Source: JANNFX01 sp040080075 (lineage in GTDB: Bacteria; Pseudomonadota; Alphaproteobacteria; Rhizobiales; Hyphomicrobiaceae). From it: 21,136 bases of DNA. The position numbers were made by a program, and so were the translations under genes. Shown here piece after piece: positions 1 to 6,736 of this stretch. The notes beneath the pieces were generated by a model. The model was not told the DNA's origin. It worked only from the letters and a program-made list of their open reading frames with translations, and made no database searches. Position 1 is the stretch's first letter. Each line of letters starts with the position of its first letter. Location of the stretch: the NCBI GenBank assembly GCA_040080075.1, contig JBEBJD010000301.1, positions 1 to 21,136 of the forward strand, read 5' to 3'.

Positions 1-32
1 TCACATGACCAATCGAAAGGCGAACAAGAACG

Positions 33-1175
33 ATGCCCTGGAGCAAAGATAACGGCGGAAGTGGCGGTGGCTGGAAGGGCGGCGGCGGCGGCGGCGGCGG
101 TCCGTGGGGCCAAGGCCCCGGTGGCCCCAACCAACCGCCCGATATCGAAGAAATGCTCAAGCGCAGCCAAGACCGCATGAAGCAGGTTATGAAGGGCGGA
201 AGTGGGGTGCCTGGTGGTTTGATATTTTTAGGTGCCGCCCTTGCCGCCGCAGTCGTGGGCTTTTATGCCTTCTTCTTCCAGGTCAATCCTGGCGAGCAGG
301 GCATCGTCATGCGCTTTGGCCAGTTCGTGCGGCAAGAGGGAGCGGGTCTGCATTTCAAATGGCCGCCCCCGTTCGAGGAAGTGCAACTTCTCAACGTGAC
401 CAACGAAAATATCGTCGAAGTCGGCACCCGCACACAGGCGAGCCAGCGCAACAATCGCTATTCCACTCCGGTGACGCCCCGCGACATGCCTGAAGAAAGC
501 TTGATGTTGACCTCTGACGAAAACATCGTCGACATTGACTTCGTGGTGCTGTGGTCGATCGCCAATGCTGAGAACTATCTGTTCAGCATCGAACGCCCCG
601 ATGACACGGTGAAGGACGTTGCCGAAAGCGCCATGCGCGAAATTATCGGCAGAAGTAAGATCGGCGATGTGCTGGCTCCAGGCCGCGAGCCCATCGAAAT
701 CGCGGTTAAAGGGCTGATGCAGGACGTACTCGACAGTTACAAGTCGGGTGTCAAGATCAACCAAATCAAGATCCAGCAGGCCCAGGCCCCAGCCCAGGTT
801 CGCGCGGCCTTCGAAGACGTGATCTCGGCCATACAGGACCGCGACCGCGCTCAAAACGAAGCCCGCGGCTATGCCAACAAGGTGATCCCGGAAGCACGCG
901 GCGAAGCCCAGCGTATTCTACAGGCTGCACAAGGTTACAAGGAACAATCGATTGCCGATGCGACCGGCCAGACGGCCCGTTTCTTGAGCGTTTATGAACA
1001 GTACAAAAAGGCCCCCGACGTGACCCGTAAGCGCATGTATCTCGAGACCATGGAAGGTGTCATGGGCAGCTCCGATAAGATTATTATCGACAGCAAAGCC
1101 GGCAATGGCGTTGTCCCCTATTTGCCTCTCGATCAGTTGAACCGGAAGCCTAAGTCCGCCGAGGGAGAAAACTGA
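33..1175 (+). CDS. hflK: HflK, SPFH/band-7 subunit of the HflKC complex
   Basis: This 380-residue membrane protein is the HflK partner of HflC. In characterised bacteria the two form a large cage around the FtsH protease and restrain its turnover of membrane proteins. The N-terminus is extremely glycine-rich (about residues 8-31), as is usual for HflK. It is followed by a short charged stretch, one membrane segment (about 61-82) and a band-7/SPFH domain beginning near NPGEQGIVMRFG. The Ala/Glu/Gln-rich region around 255-330 (QIQQAQAP, ARGEAQRI) is the expected coiled-coil section. The ATG at 33 is preceded by AAAGG at 16-20, a rather distant ribosome site. The stop is followed one base later by hflC, so the pair is co-transcribed. 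Anything upstream lies outside the window. Identification is by family resemblance and the paired HflC, and is very secure. Confidence 0.96.
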   Translation: MPWSKDNGGSGGGWKGGGGGGGGPWGQGPGGPNQPPDIEEMLKRSQDRMKQVMKGGSGVPGGLIFLGAALAAAVVGFYAFFFQVNPGEQGIVMRFGQFVRQEGAGLHFKWPPPFEEVQLLNVTNENIVEVGTRTQASQRNNRYSTPVTPRDMPEESLMLTSDENIVDIDFVVLWSIANAENYLFSIERPDDTVKDVAESAMREIIGRSKIGDVLAPGREPIEIAVKGLMQDVLDSYKSGVKINQIKIQQAQAPAQVRAAFEDVISAIQDRDRAQNEARGYANKVIPEARGEAQRILQAAQGYKEQSIADATGQTARFLSVYEQYKKAPDVTRKRMYLETMEGVMGSSDKIIIDSKAGNGVVPYLPLDQLNRKPKSAEGEN

Positions 1176-1176
1176 G

Positions 1177-2067
1177 ATGCGATACGTTTTGGGATTCTTT
1201 CTTGTACTTCTGGCCGTCGCGGCAGCTGGATTCTATTCGTCGGCCTTCATCGTGCATCAGTATGAGCAGGCCATTGTATTGCGCTTCGGCGATCCGACGG
1301 CCCGCAGCGCCCCAATCACAAAACCAGGTCTGCACTGGAAGGTGCCTCTCGTCGAAACGGTCGAATATTTCGATAAGCGCATTCTCGACATCGATACCGA
1401 CCCGCAAACCGTGATCGTTGCCGACAAGAAGCAGCTCGTCGTTGACAGCTTTGCGCGCTATCGCATCGTCGACCCGCTCAAGTACTATCAAAAACTGCGC
1501 AACGAGCAGGGCGCGCGCTCGCGCCTTGGCGTAGTTCTCGATTCATCTCTACGGTTGGTCCTGGGATCGGCCACCATTGAGGCCGTTGTGCGCGACAAGC
1601 GCGGCGAGCTTATGGACGAGATTCAGCGCCGCGTAAATGCCGATGCCAAAGAGTTCGGCATCGAGATCACAGACGTTCGCATCATGCGCGCCGACTTGCC
1701 TCCGGCGATCTCGGAATCTATCTACAAACGCATGCAGACCGAGCGCCAGCAGGAGGCCAGCCAGTTCCGGGGCGAAGGCGAAGAGCAGCTACGCCGAATC
1801 AAGGCCGATGCTGATCGGCAGGTCACCATTCTCAAGGCCGAGGCCACACGGGACTCAGAAAAGATCCGCGGCGAAGGCGATGCCCAGCGCAATAAGATCT
1901 TTGCCGACGGCTTCAACCAAGACGCCAGCTTTTTCGAGTTCTACCGGACCATGCAGGCCTACGAACGCGGTTTGAAGTCGGGCGACACAAGAATGGTGTT
2001 GTCGCCGACCTCGGATTTCTTCCGTTATTTTAATAATCCTGATGGTCTGACCGCACCCAAACCATGA
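1177..2067 (+). CDS. hflC: HflC, SPFH/band-7 subunit of the HflKC complex
   Basis: This 296-residue protein is the second subunit of the HflKC modulator of FtsH. It has an N-terminal signal-anchor (about residues 3-22) directly followed by the SPFH domain (HQYEQAIVLRFG, then the HWKVPLVETV region typical of HflC). A long charged helical section rich in Gln/Glu/Arg follows (about 185-240, for example GEGEEQLRRIKADAD), ending in the QAYERGL...MVLSPTSDFF segment characteristic of HflC. A GGGAG ribosome site lies inside the end of hflK. The start is one base after the hflK stop, and the stop overlaps the ATG of the next gene (ATGA), so all three genes are translationally coupled. The length is normal for the family. 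Confidence 0.96.
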   Translation: MRYVLGFFLVLLAVAAAGFYSSAFIVHQYEQAIVLRFGDPTARSAPITKPGLHWKVPLVETVEYFDKRILDIDTDPQTVIVADKKQLVVDSFARYRIVDPLKYYQKLRNEQGARSRLGVVLDSSLRLVLGSATIEAVVRDKRGELMDEIQRRVNADAKEFGIEITDVRIMRADLPPAISESIYKRMQTERQQEASQFRGEGEEQLRRIKADADRQVTILKAEATRDSEKIRGEGDAQRNKIFADGFNQDASFFEFYRTMQAYERGLKSGDTRMVLSPTSDFFRYFNNPDGLTAPKP

Positions 2068-2249
2068 CCGACTTAGCCGTCGCCTTTGGTCTAGTGCTTG
2101 TCATCGAAGGGCTGTTGTGGGCGCTCACCCCCCACACAGCCCTTAAGATGCTCGAAATGGCGGCGGAAACGCCGCCCGAGCAACTCAAAAAGTTGGGCAC
2201 AGCCGCCGTCGCCGCCGGAGTCGCCATCGTCTGGCTGGCTCGGGGTTGA
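2064..2249 (+). CDS. DUF2065 small inner-membrane protein
   Basis: This 61-residue hydrophobic protein has two predicted membrane segments (about 5-22 and 44-60) separated by a short amphipathic stretch with Lys and Glu (KMLEMAAETPPEQLKKLG). The pattern FGLVLVIEGLLWALTP near the start and a C-terminal helix ending WLARG match the DUF2065 family, which is repeatedly found downstream of hflKC in Proteobacteria. Its function is unknown. A role with HflKC/FtsH is an inference from the conserved position. The ATG overlaps the hflC stop by four bases, so it is very probably translated by coupling. A strong hairpin begins four bases after the stop and likely ends the operon transcript. Confidence 0.88.
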   Translation: MTDLAVAFGLVLVIEGLLWALTPHTALKMLEMAAETPPEQLKKLGTAAVAAGVAIVWLARG

Positions 2250-2252
2250 GTA

Positions 2253-2280
2253 GGCGGGCAGGCTCTCACTTCTGTCCGCC
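2253..2280 (+). terminator. Hairpin ending the hflK-hflC-DUF2065 operon
   Basis: GGCGGGCAG (2253-2261) pairs with CTGTCCGCC (2272-2280), giving nine pairs with one G-U wobble and a ten-base loop. It begins four bases after the DUF2065 stop. No U-tract follows, so it may be a 3'-end stabiliser or a Rho-linked end rather than a classical intrinsic terminator. Confidence 0.5.
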
Positions 2281-2382
2281 AAACCTCACTTGCCAGCCCT
2301 CTGCCATGACATTGACACGCCCCCCTGGTGCTTTGCCTTGAGAGCGCGGTATGCTTTGTATACAAGGCCGCTGGCCGTTCAC

Positions 2383-2389
2383 AAAAGGA
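2383..2389 (+). promoter_or_regulatory. Ribosome binding site deciding the Do protease start
   Basis: AAAAGGA lies six bases before the ATG at 2396. The same frame has an earlier ATG at 2351 with no such site. Starting at 2396 places a basic n-region directly before the hydrophobic signal-peptide core, so this start is preferred. Confidence 0.7.
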
Positions 2390-2395
2390 CAGACT

Positions 2396-3889
2396 ATGAT
2401 CGCGTCACGGTTCAAAATTTGGGGCTCTAAGGGGTTTGGCCGCGCTGCCTGCACCGTCGCTGCGGCACTGACGCTGGCCGCTGTCGCCGCCTCGCCTTCG
2501 CTGGCCCAACGCGGCCCTGAAAGCCTGGCGCCGCTTGCCGACAAGCTGATTGATGCCGTTGTCAATATCTCAACCACTCAAACCGCTAAGGCCGCCGAAG
2601 GTGTGCCACTGCCCAAAGTCCCCAAGGGATCGCCGTTCGACGAATTCTTCGAAGACTTTTTTAATCGCAAGGGCAACGGCCGCACGCCGCCAGCCGATCG
2701 CAAGGTTTCATCGCTGGGATCGGGCTTTGTCATCGACGGCAAGGAAGGCCTCATTGCCACAAACAATCATGTCATCGACGGTGCCGACGAAATCATCATC
2801 AATTTCCACGACGGCTCGAAGCTCAAGGTCGATAAGGTGGTCGGGCGCGACACTAAAGCGGATTTGGCCTTGCTCAAGGTGACCCCCGTTAAACCTTTGG
2901 CTGACGTCAAATTTGGCTCGTCCAGCACCATGAAGGTGGGCGATTGGGTCATGGCTATCGGCAACCCATTTGGGCTGGGTGGAACCGTCACGGCCGGCAT
3001 CATCTCGGCCAAGCAGCGCGATATCAATTCGGGCCCCTATGACGACTTCCTGCAGACCGACGCATCGATCAACAAAGGCAATTCCGGCGGGCCGTTGTTC
3101 AACATGACCGGCGAAGTCATCGGCATCAATACAGCCATCATCTCGCCGACCGGCGGCTCGATCGGCATCGGCTTCGCCGTGCCATCCGATACCGTCACCA
3201 ATGTCATTGCCCAACTCAAAGACTATGGCGAAGTGCGGCGTGGCTGGCTGGGCGTCAAAATTCAGACCATCGGAGAGGATATCGCCGAGAGCTTTGGCGT
3301 TCCCGAAAACACGGGCGCGCTGGTCGCGGCCATCACGCCCGATAGCCCGGCTTCAAAGTCCGGGCTGGAGACGGGCGACGTCATTCTTAAATTTGATGGC
3401 AAGGAAGTCACCACTATGCGCGGCTTGCCAAAGCTTGTCGCGCAGGCTCCCATCGGCAAGAGCGTCGAAATCGAGGTGATGCGGCAGCGCGAGAAAAAGA
3501 CCTTCTCGGTCGTCATTGGCCGGCTTGATGAGGAAGACGATAAGATCGCACTCGGAGGGGACAAGAAGGAAAAAGACGAGGAGAAACCCTCCGTCACCAC
3601 TGTTCTCGGCCTAAAACTGACTCCGCTGACCGACGAATTGCGCCAGCAATTTGGATTCGACCAAAAACTCAACGGCCTGATTGTTACCGAGATTGATCCC
3701 GATAGCCCTGCGGCGGCCAAAAACTTACGAGTTGGCGATGTTATCGTCGAAGCCCAGCAGGAAGAAGTCCGGACTGCCGAGGGCCTGACTGCTACCATCG
3801 AAAAAGTCAAAAAGACAGGCGCCAAAACTATCATACTTTTGGTCGAGGATTCGAAGGGCGATACCCGGTTTGTCGGCGTTCCACTGTAG
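2396..3889 (+). CDS. degP: Do/DegP-family periplasmic serine endoprotease
   Basis: This is a secreted HtrA-type protease and chaperone of 497 residues that degrades or refolds damaged envelope proteins. A signal peptide occupies about residues 1-37 (basic start, Ala/Leu core, SLA before QRG). The trypsin-like domain carries the full triad: His125 in TNNHVIDGA, Asp156 in KADLALLK and Ser230 in GNSGGPL. Two PDZ domains follow, about 282-378 (GWLGVKIQ, DSPASKSGLETGDVI) and 402-492 (DSPAAAKNLRVGDVI), separated by an acidic/lysine linker at 379-398. Lengths and order match the family. It follows the HflKC operon by 146 bp and probably has its own promoter. Whether it is the functional counterpart of DegP, DegQ or MucD cannot be told from sequence alone. 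The family assignment is certain. Confidence 0.95.
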   Translation: MIASRFKIWGSKGFGRAACTVAAALTLAAVAASPSLAQRGPESLAPLADKLIDAVVNISTTQTAKAAEGVPLPKVPKGSPFDEFFEDFFNRKGNGRTPPADRKVSSLGSGFVIDGKEGLIATNNHVIDGADEIIINFHDGSKLKVDKVVGRDTKADLALLKVTPVKPLADVKFGSSSTMKVGDWVMAIGNPFGLGGTVTAGIISAKQRDINSGPYDDFLQTDASINKGNSGGPLFNMTGEVIGINTAIISPTGGSIGIGFAVPSDTVTNVIAQLKDYGEVRRGWLGVKIQTIGEDIAESFGVPENTGALVAAITPDSPASKSGLETGDVILKFDGKEVTTMRGLPKLVAQAPIGKSVEIEVMRQREKKTFSVVIGRLDEEDDKIALGGDKKEKDEEKPSVTTVLGLKLTPLTDELRQQFGFDQKLNGLIVTEIDPDSPAAAKNLRVGDVIVEAQQEEVRTAEGLTATIEKVKKTGAKTIILLVEDSKGDTRFVGVPL

Positions 3890-3974
3890 CGGGATCTCCA
3901 CAACCCCTCATCATTGGGCAAACCTACACACTGGTTTTTGCGGCGCTGACCGGGTAAAAACCGGCGCAATGCAC

Positions 3975-3997
3975 TATAATGGGCCGTGCTTCGGCAC
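3975..3997 (+). promoter_or_regulatory. Candidate psd promoter -10 box with a 5' leader hairpin
   Basis: TATAAT at 3975-3980 is a perfect -10 hexamer 54 bases before the psd start. No convincing -35 is present at the normal distance (3951-3957 reads CGGGTAA). A start of transcription near 3986 would place the stem-loop GTGC-TTCG-GCAC (3986-3997), a classic UUCG tetraloop, at the very 5' end of the mRNA. The upstream bulged hairpin at 3943-3967 (GCG/CGC plus CCGG/CCGG) overlaps the -35 region. Confidence 0.4.
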
Positions 3998-4033
3998 TTG
4001 CTGGCCGCTACCTCACTTTGGAGGCATACGCCT

Positions 4034-4747
4034 TTGTCAGAACGCCACAATCTGCTCGACACCATTCTCGATAGTTTCGAACCCGTTCATCCAGATGGGC
4101 ATAAGTTCGTGGCAGCGGCGGCAGTTGCCACGCTCGTGCTGTTCTGGCTGTGGCCGCCGCTCGGCTGGATCGCGGCTCTGCTGACAGCTTACATCGCCTA
4201 TTTCTTCCGCGACCCCGACCGGGTCACACCGATGCGCGAAGGGCTCGTGATTTCGCCCGCCGACGGCCGCGTCTCATCAATTGAGAAAATCCGCCCTCCC
4301 TCCGAATTGGGACTTGGCACAGAAGAGCGCGTGCGCGTCTCGGTATTCCTGTCCGTGCTCGACGTACACATCAACAGGGCGCCGGTTGCTGGCCGCATCA
4401 TCCGCTCGGTCTACGTTCCGGGCGCATTCTTGAATGCAGCACTCGACAAGGCCAGCGAGGACAACGAGCGCCGCGCCCTCGTTATTGAAACCTCAAGCGG
4501 AACGCAGATCGGCGTTGTGCAGATTGCCGGCCTCATTGCACGCCGTATCGTCACCTTCTCGCGCGAGGGCGAGAGCGTGGGCACCGGCCAGCGCTTCGGG
4601 CTGATCCGGTTCGGTTCCAGAGTCGATACATTCTTGCCTCCAGGAAAGACCGCCCTTGTATCCGTCGGCCAGCTCGCCATCGGCGGTGAAACCGTATTGG
4701 CTGACTTGAAATCAGATGAACCCGAACGTGAGGCCCGCCGCGTCTGA
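4034..4747 (+). CDS. psd: Phosphatidylserine decarboxylase (pyruvoyl enzyme)
   Basis: Converts phosphatidylserine to phosphatidylethanolamine at the inner membrane. The frame is open from an ATG at 3986, but the better start is the TTG at 4034. GGAGG sits nine bases upstream at 4020-4024, and the resulting N-terminus (SERHNLLDTILDSFEPVHPDG) matches short alphaproteobacterial Psd proteins. The product has 237 residues. Membrane-embedded helices span about 24-56, followed by AYFFRDPDRVTP, SPADGRV (Asp77) and DVHINRAP (His112). The self-cleavage site is Gly194-Ser195 in IRFGSRVD; Ser195 becomes the pyruvoyl group of the alpha chain. pssA, the preceding step of the pathway, lies about 290 bp downstream on the same strand with one short gene between them. 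The assignment is secure. Confidence 0.94.
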   Translation: MSERHNLLDTILDSFEPVHPDGHKFVAAAAVATLVLFWLWPPLGWIAALLTAYIAYFFRDPDRVTPMREGLVISPADGRVSSIEKIRPPSELGLGTEERVRVSVFLSVLDVHINRAPVAGRIIRSVYVPGAFLNAALDKASEDNERRALVIETSSGTQIGVVQIAGLIARRIVTFSREGESVGTGQRFGLIRFGSRVDTFLPPGKTALVSVGQLAIGGETVLADLKSDEPEREARRV

Positions 4748-4773
4748 AATGCCGGCGCTGCAAAGGAGATTGA

Positions 4774-5004
4774 ATGCTTATTGGCCACCTCGCATTGATC
4801 ACAGCCGCGGTGTTCTTTGGAGCAGCACTCTACATCAGCGCCGCCGAACAGCCCGCACGCCTTAGCCTCGATGATCAGGGCCTGCTGGCGCAGTGGAAGC
4901 CGGCCTACAAGAGGGGTTTTGCGTTGCATGCTCCGCTAGCGGTCATCGGCTGCATCTTGGATCTTATCGAACGGCCCGGTCTGCCAGAGACAAATTTCAA
5001 CTGA
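4774..5004 (+). CDS. DUF1772-like membrane protein, C-terminally truncated
   Basis: This 76-residue product begins with an excellent ribosome site (AAAGGAGAT, 4762-4770) and one hydrophobic helix (about 3-22). It then carries AEQPARLSLDDQ and QWKPAYKRGFALHAP, which I recognise as the N-terminal half of a DUF1772-type four-helix protein of about 150 residues. In that family the second helix is followed by two more helices and a conserved region around MPTN. Here the frame ends soon after the second helix begins (PLAVIGCI), in an unrelated polar tail (LDLIERPGLPETNFN), with pssA starting 36 bp later. No remnant of the missing half is visible. It looks like a deletion derivative that is still expressible. 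Function is unknown; a role in phospholipid synthesis is suggested only by its position between psd and pssA. Confidence 0.7.
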   Translation: MLIGHLALITAAVFFGAALYISAAEQPARLSLDDQGLLAQWKPAYKRGFALHAPLAVIGCILDLIERPGLPETNFN

Positions 5005-5040
5005 GTACTTTTAAACATGGACAACGAGGAGCCGCACACC

Positions 5041-6030
5041 ATGGATCCAATCGTCCCGCAGCTTGAAAAAGAAACCCGGCGGCGCAGACGCCGGCGCATG
5101 TTCAACCATGCTCGCATCCCCGTCCGCATGCTGGTGCCCAATTTCGTCACACTTCTGGGATTGTGCTGGGGCTTGACGTCAATCCGCATGTCGATTGAAG
5201 GCCGCTGGGAGCTGGCGCTCGGTGGCATCGTGCTGGCCGCCATGCTTGATGGCGTAGATGGCCGCGTCGCCCGTTATCTCAAGGCATCGTCGCGCTTTGG
5301 CGCGGAACTCGATAGCCTAGCCGACTTCGTCAACTTCGGCGTTGCTCCCGCCATCCTGTTGTTCACCTGGGGCATGCAGAGCATCAAGAGTTTCGGTTGG
5401 ATTTGCGCACTGCTATTTGCGCTCGCCTCAGCCATGCGGCTGGCCCGCTTCAATGTGGCGAGCGATGACGAAAAGCCCAAATGGCAGTCGAATTATTTCA
5501 CCGGGATGCCAACCCCGGCCGCGGCCATTGTCGTGCTCCTGCCGCTCTATCTGTTTCATCTCGGCCTTGACGTTCACAACAGCCCGGCGATGCTGTTCAT
5601 GATGCTGGCCTACACTTTGGCAATCGCTCTGATGATGGTGTCGTCTATTCCGACCTATTCGGGAAAATTGATGGGCGAGCGCATCGGACGGGAGTGGGTG
5701 CTGCCGATCTTCATTGTGGCCGTCGCGTTTGTCGCATGCCTTGTTACATATCCCTATGAAACGCTGGCGCTTGCGACCATTGGCTATCTCGCCACCATTC
5801 CGTGGAGCGTGAAGCGGTATCGTCAATTGGATAGTGAGCATGCGGTGATAATATCGGGGCCTGTCCCTGCGCCGGGTGAGCCCGCTGGAACGTCGGGCAT
5901 CTCCACACCACCACCCGGCCCCTCAACACCTCCGTCTGCCGCAGGCGCGCCTTCACCGGCTGCCAGCGGGCCAACGCCCGCCGGAAATGCCCAGGTGATC
6001 GGCTTCCGGCCCGGCGAACCCAAGCGCTGA
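5041..6030 (+). CDS. pssA: CDP-diacylglycerol-serine O-phosphatidyltransferase
   Basis: Makes phosphatidylserine from CDP-diacylglycerol and serine at the inner membrane, feeding Psd. The start at 5041 is chosen because GAGGAG lies eight bases upstream; an in-frame ATG at 5017 has no such site. The 329-residue product opens with a very basic stretch (RRRRRRR at 13-19). It carries the complete CDP-alcohol phosphatidyltransferase signature at 70-95: Asp70, Asp73-Gly74, Arg78, Gly87, Asp91 and Asp95 (DGVDGRVAR...FGAELDSLAD). About seven further hydrophobic segments follow to residue 265. The last 55 residues are a soluble Pro/Ser/Ala/Gly-rich tail not needed for catalysis. The family is certain. 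The serine substrate follows from overall resemblance to type II PssA and from the psd neighbour. Confidence 0.93.
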   Translation: MDPIVPQLEKETRRRRRRRMFNHARIPVRMLVPNFVTLLGLCWGLTSIRMSIEGRWELALGGIVLAAMLDGVDGRVARYLKASSRFGAELDSLADFVNFGVAPAILLFTWGMQSIKSFGWICALLFALASAMRLARFNVASDDEKPKWQSNYFTGMPTPAAAIVVLLPLYLFHLGLDVHNSPAMLFMMLAYTLAIALMMVSSIPTYSGKLMGERIGREWVLPIFIVAVAFVACLVTYPYETLALATIGYLATIPWSVKRYRQLDSEHAVIISGPVPAPGEPAGTSGISTPPPGPSTPPSAAGAPSPAASGPTPAGNAQVIGFRPGEPKR

Positions 6031-6037
6031 GTTCAAC

Positions 6038-6589
6038 ATGCACATCGAGCCTCTGGCTATCCATTGCGTCAAGATCCTGACGCCGCAACTCTATGCCGAC
6101 GAGCGCGGATACTTCTGCGAGACCTGGAGTGCGGCGGCTTTCGCGCGCGCCGGGCTGCCCGATCATTTCGTGCAGGACAATCACGCTTCATCGATCAAAG
6201 CTGGAACAGTGCGCGGTCTGCACTACCAGAAAAACCCGCACGCGCAGGGTAAACTAGTGCGGGTGGTGCGCGGCTCAATTATCGACGTCGCTGTGGATCT
6301 GCGCCGCTCTTCGCCGTCCTACGGGCAGCATGTGTCAGTGTTGCTGTCAGCGGACAATAAACGGCAGATGTGGGTGCCACCGGGCTTTGCGCACGGTTAT
6401 GCAACGCTCGACCCCAATACCGATGTCATTTACAAGGTGACGCACGGATATGCCCCAGGCACCGAAGGCGGCATCTTGTGGAACGACCCGGCCCTAGCCA
6501 TCGATTGGCAACTGAACGGCCTGATCCCTGTCCTGTCGGAAAAAGATAAGCGGCTGCTGCCACTGGCGCAGACGGATCACGGGTTCTAA
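6038..6589 (+). CDS. rfbC: dTDP-4-dehydrorhamnose 3,5-epimerase (RmlC family)
   Basis: This 183-residue cupin-type sugar epimerase converts dTDP-4-keto-6-deoxyglucose to dTDP-4-keto-rhamnose in families with characterised members. The catalytic set is in place: His62 in VRGLHYQ, Lys72 in GKLVRVV, Tyr132 in IYKVT, the substrate-region Tyr138, and Asp170 in SEKD. The FAHGY segment (117-121) and NDP (149-151) are also typical. It starts seven bases after pssA, so it probably shares that transcript, although no strong ribosome site is seen. No rfbA, rfbB or rfbD is present in the window, which is unusual because dTDP-rhamnose genes normally cluster. The substrate could therefore be a different deoxysugar nucleotide. 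Confidence 0.92.
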   Translation: MHIEPLAIHCVKILTPQLYADERGYFCETWSAAAFARAGLPDHFVQDNHASSIKAGTVRGLHYQKNPHAQGKLVRVVRGSIIDVAVDLRRSSPSYGQHVSVLLSADNKRQMWVPPGFAHGYATLDPNTDVIYKVTHGYAPGTEGGILWNDPALAIDWQLNGLIPVLSEKDKRLLPLAQTDHGF

Positions 6590-6655
6590 AATAGAAAAGC
6601 GACACGCCCGCATAGCAAGTGACGTTCGGGGCAACTAGTCGGCTTGGCCATCGGA

Positions 6656-6691
6656 TGGAATAGGTTCGGCGTTCCAGGCTTTTGTTTTGTC
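6656..6691 (+). terminator. Weak candidate terminator after rfbC
   Basis: TGGAA (6656-6660) can pair with TTCCA (6672-6676), and the following bases are T-rich (GGCTTTTGTTTTG). The stem is short and AT-containing. It lies in the 147-bp gap between the convergent rfbC and carboxypeptidase genes. Confidence 0.25.
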
Positions 6692-6736
6692 GCATTTTTT
6701 ACAAAGAACCGCGGTCCACTTCGCAGGACAAATACT

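Noticed and set aside
228..854. Long antisense frame (208 codons) opposite hflK
   Set aside because: It is a shadow of a clearly coding hflK frame; the product resembles nothing and is a by-product of codon bias.
2312..2340. TTGACA at 2312-2317 as a -35 box for the Do protease
   Set aside because: At the standard spacing the -10 position reads GCCTTG, which is not acceptable. A CCTTGAGAG...TGTATA pair further on (2336-2362) has spacing too short to call a sigma-32 or housekeeping promoter with confidence.
3262..4065. Antisense frame of 267 codons opposite the Do protease
   Set aside because: Ser/Arg/Pro-rich shadow translation of the protease gene; the + strand carries the intact catalytic triad and PDZ domains.
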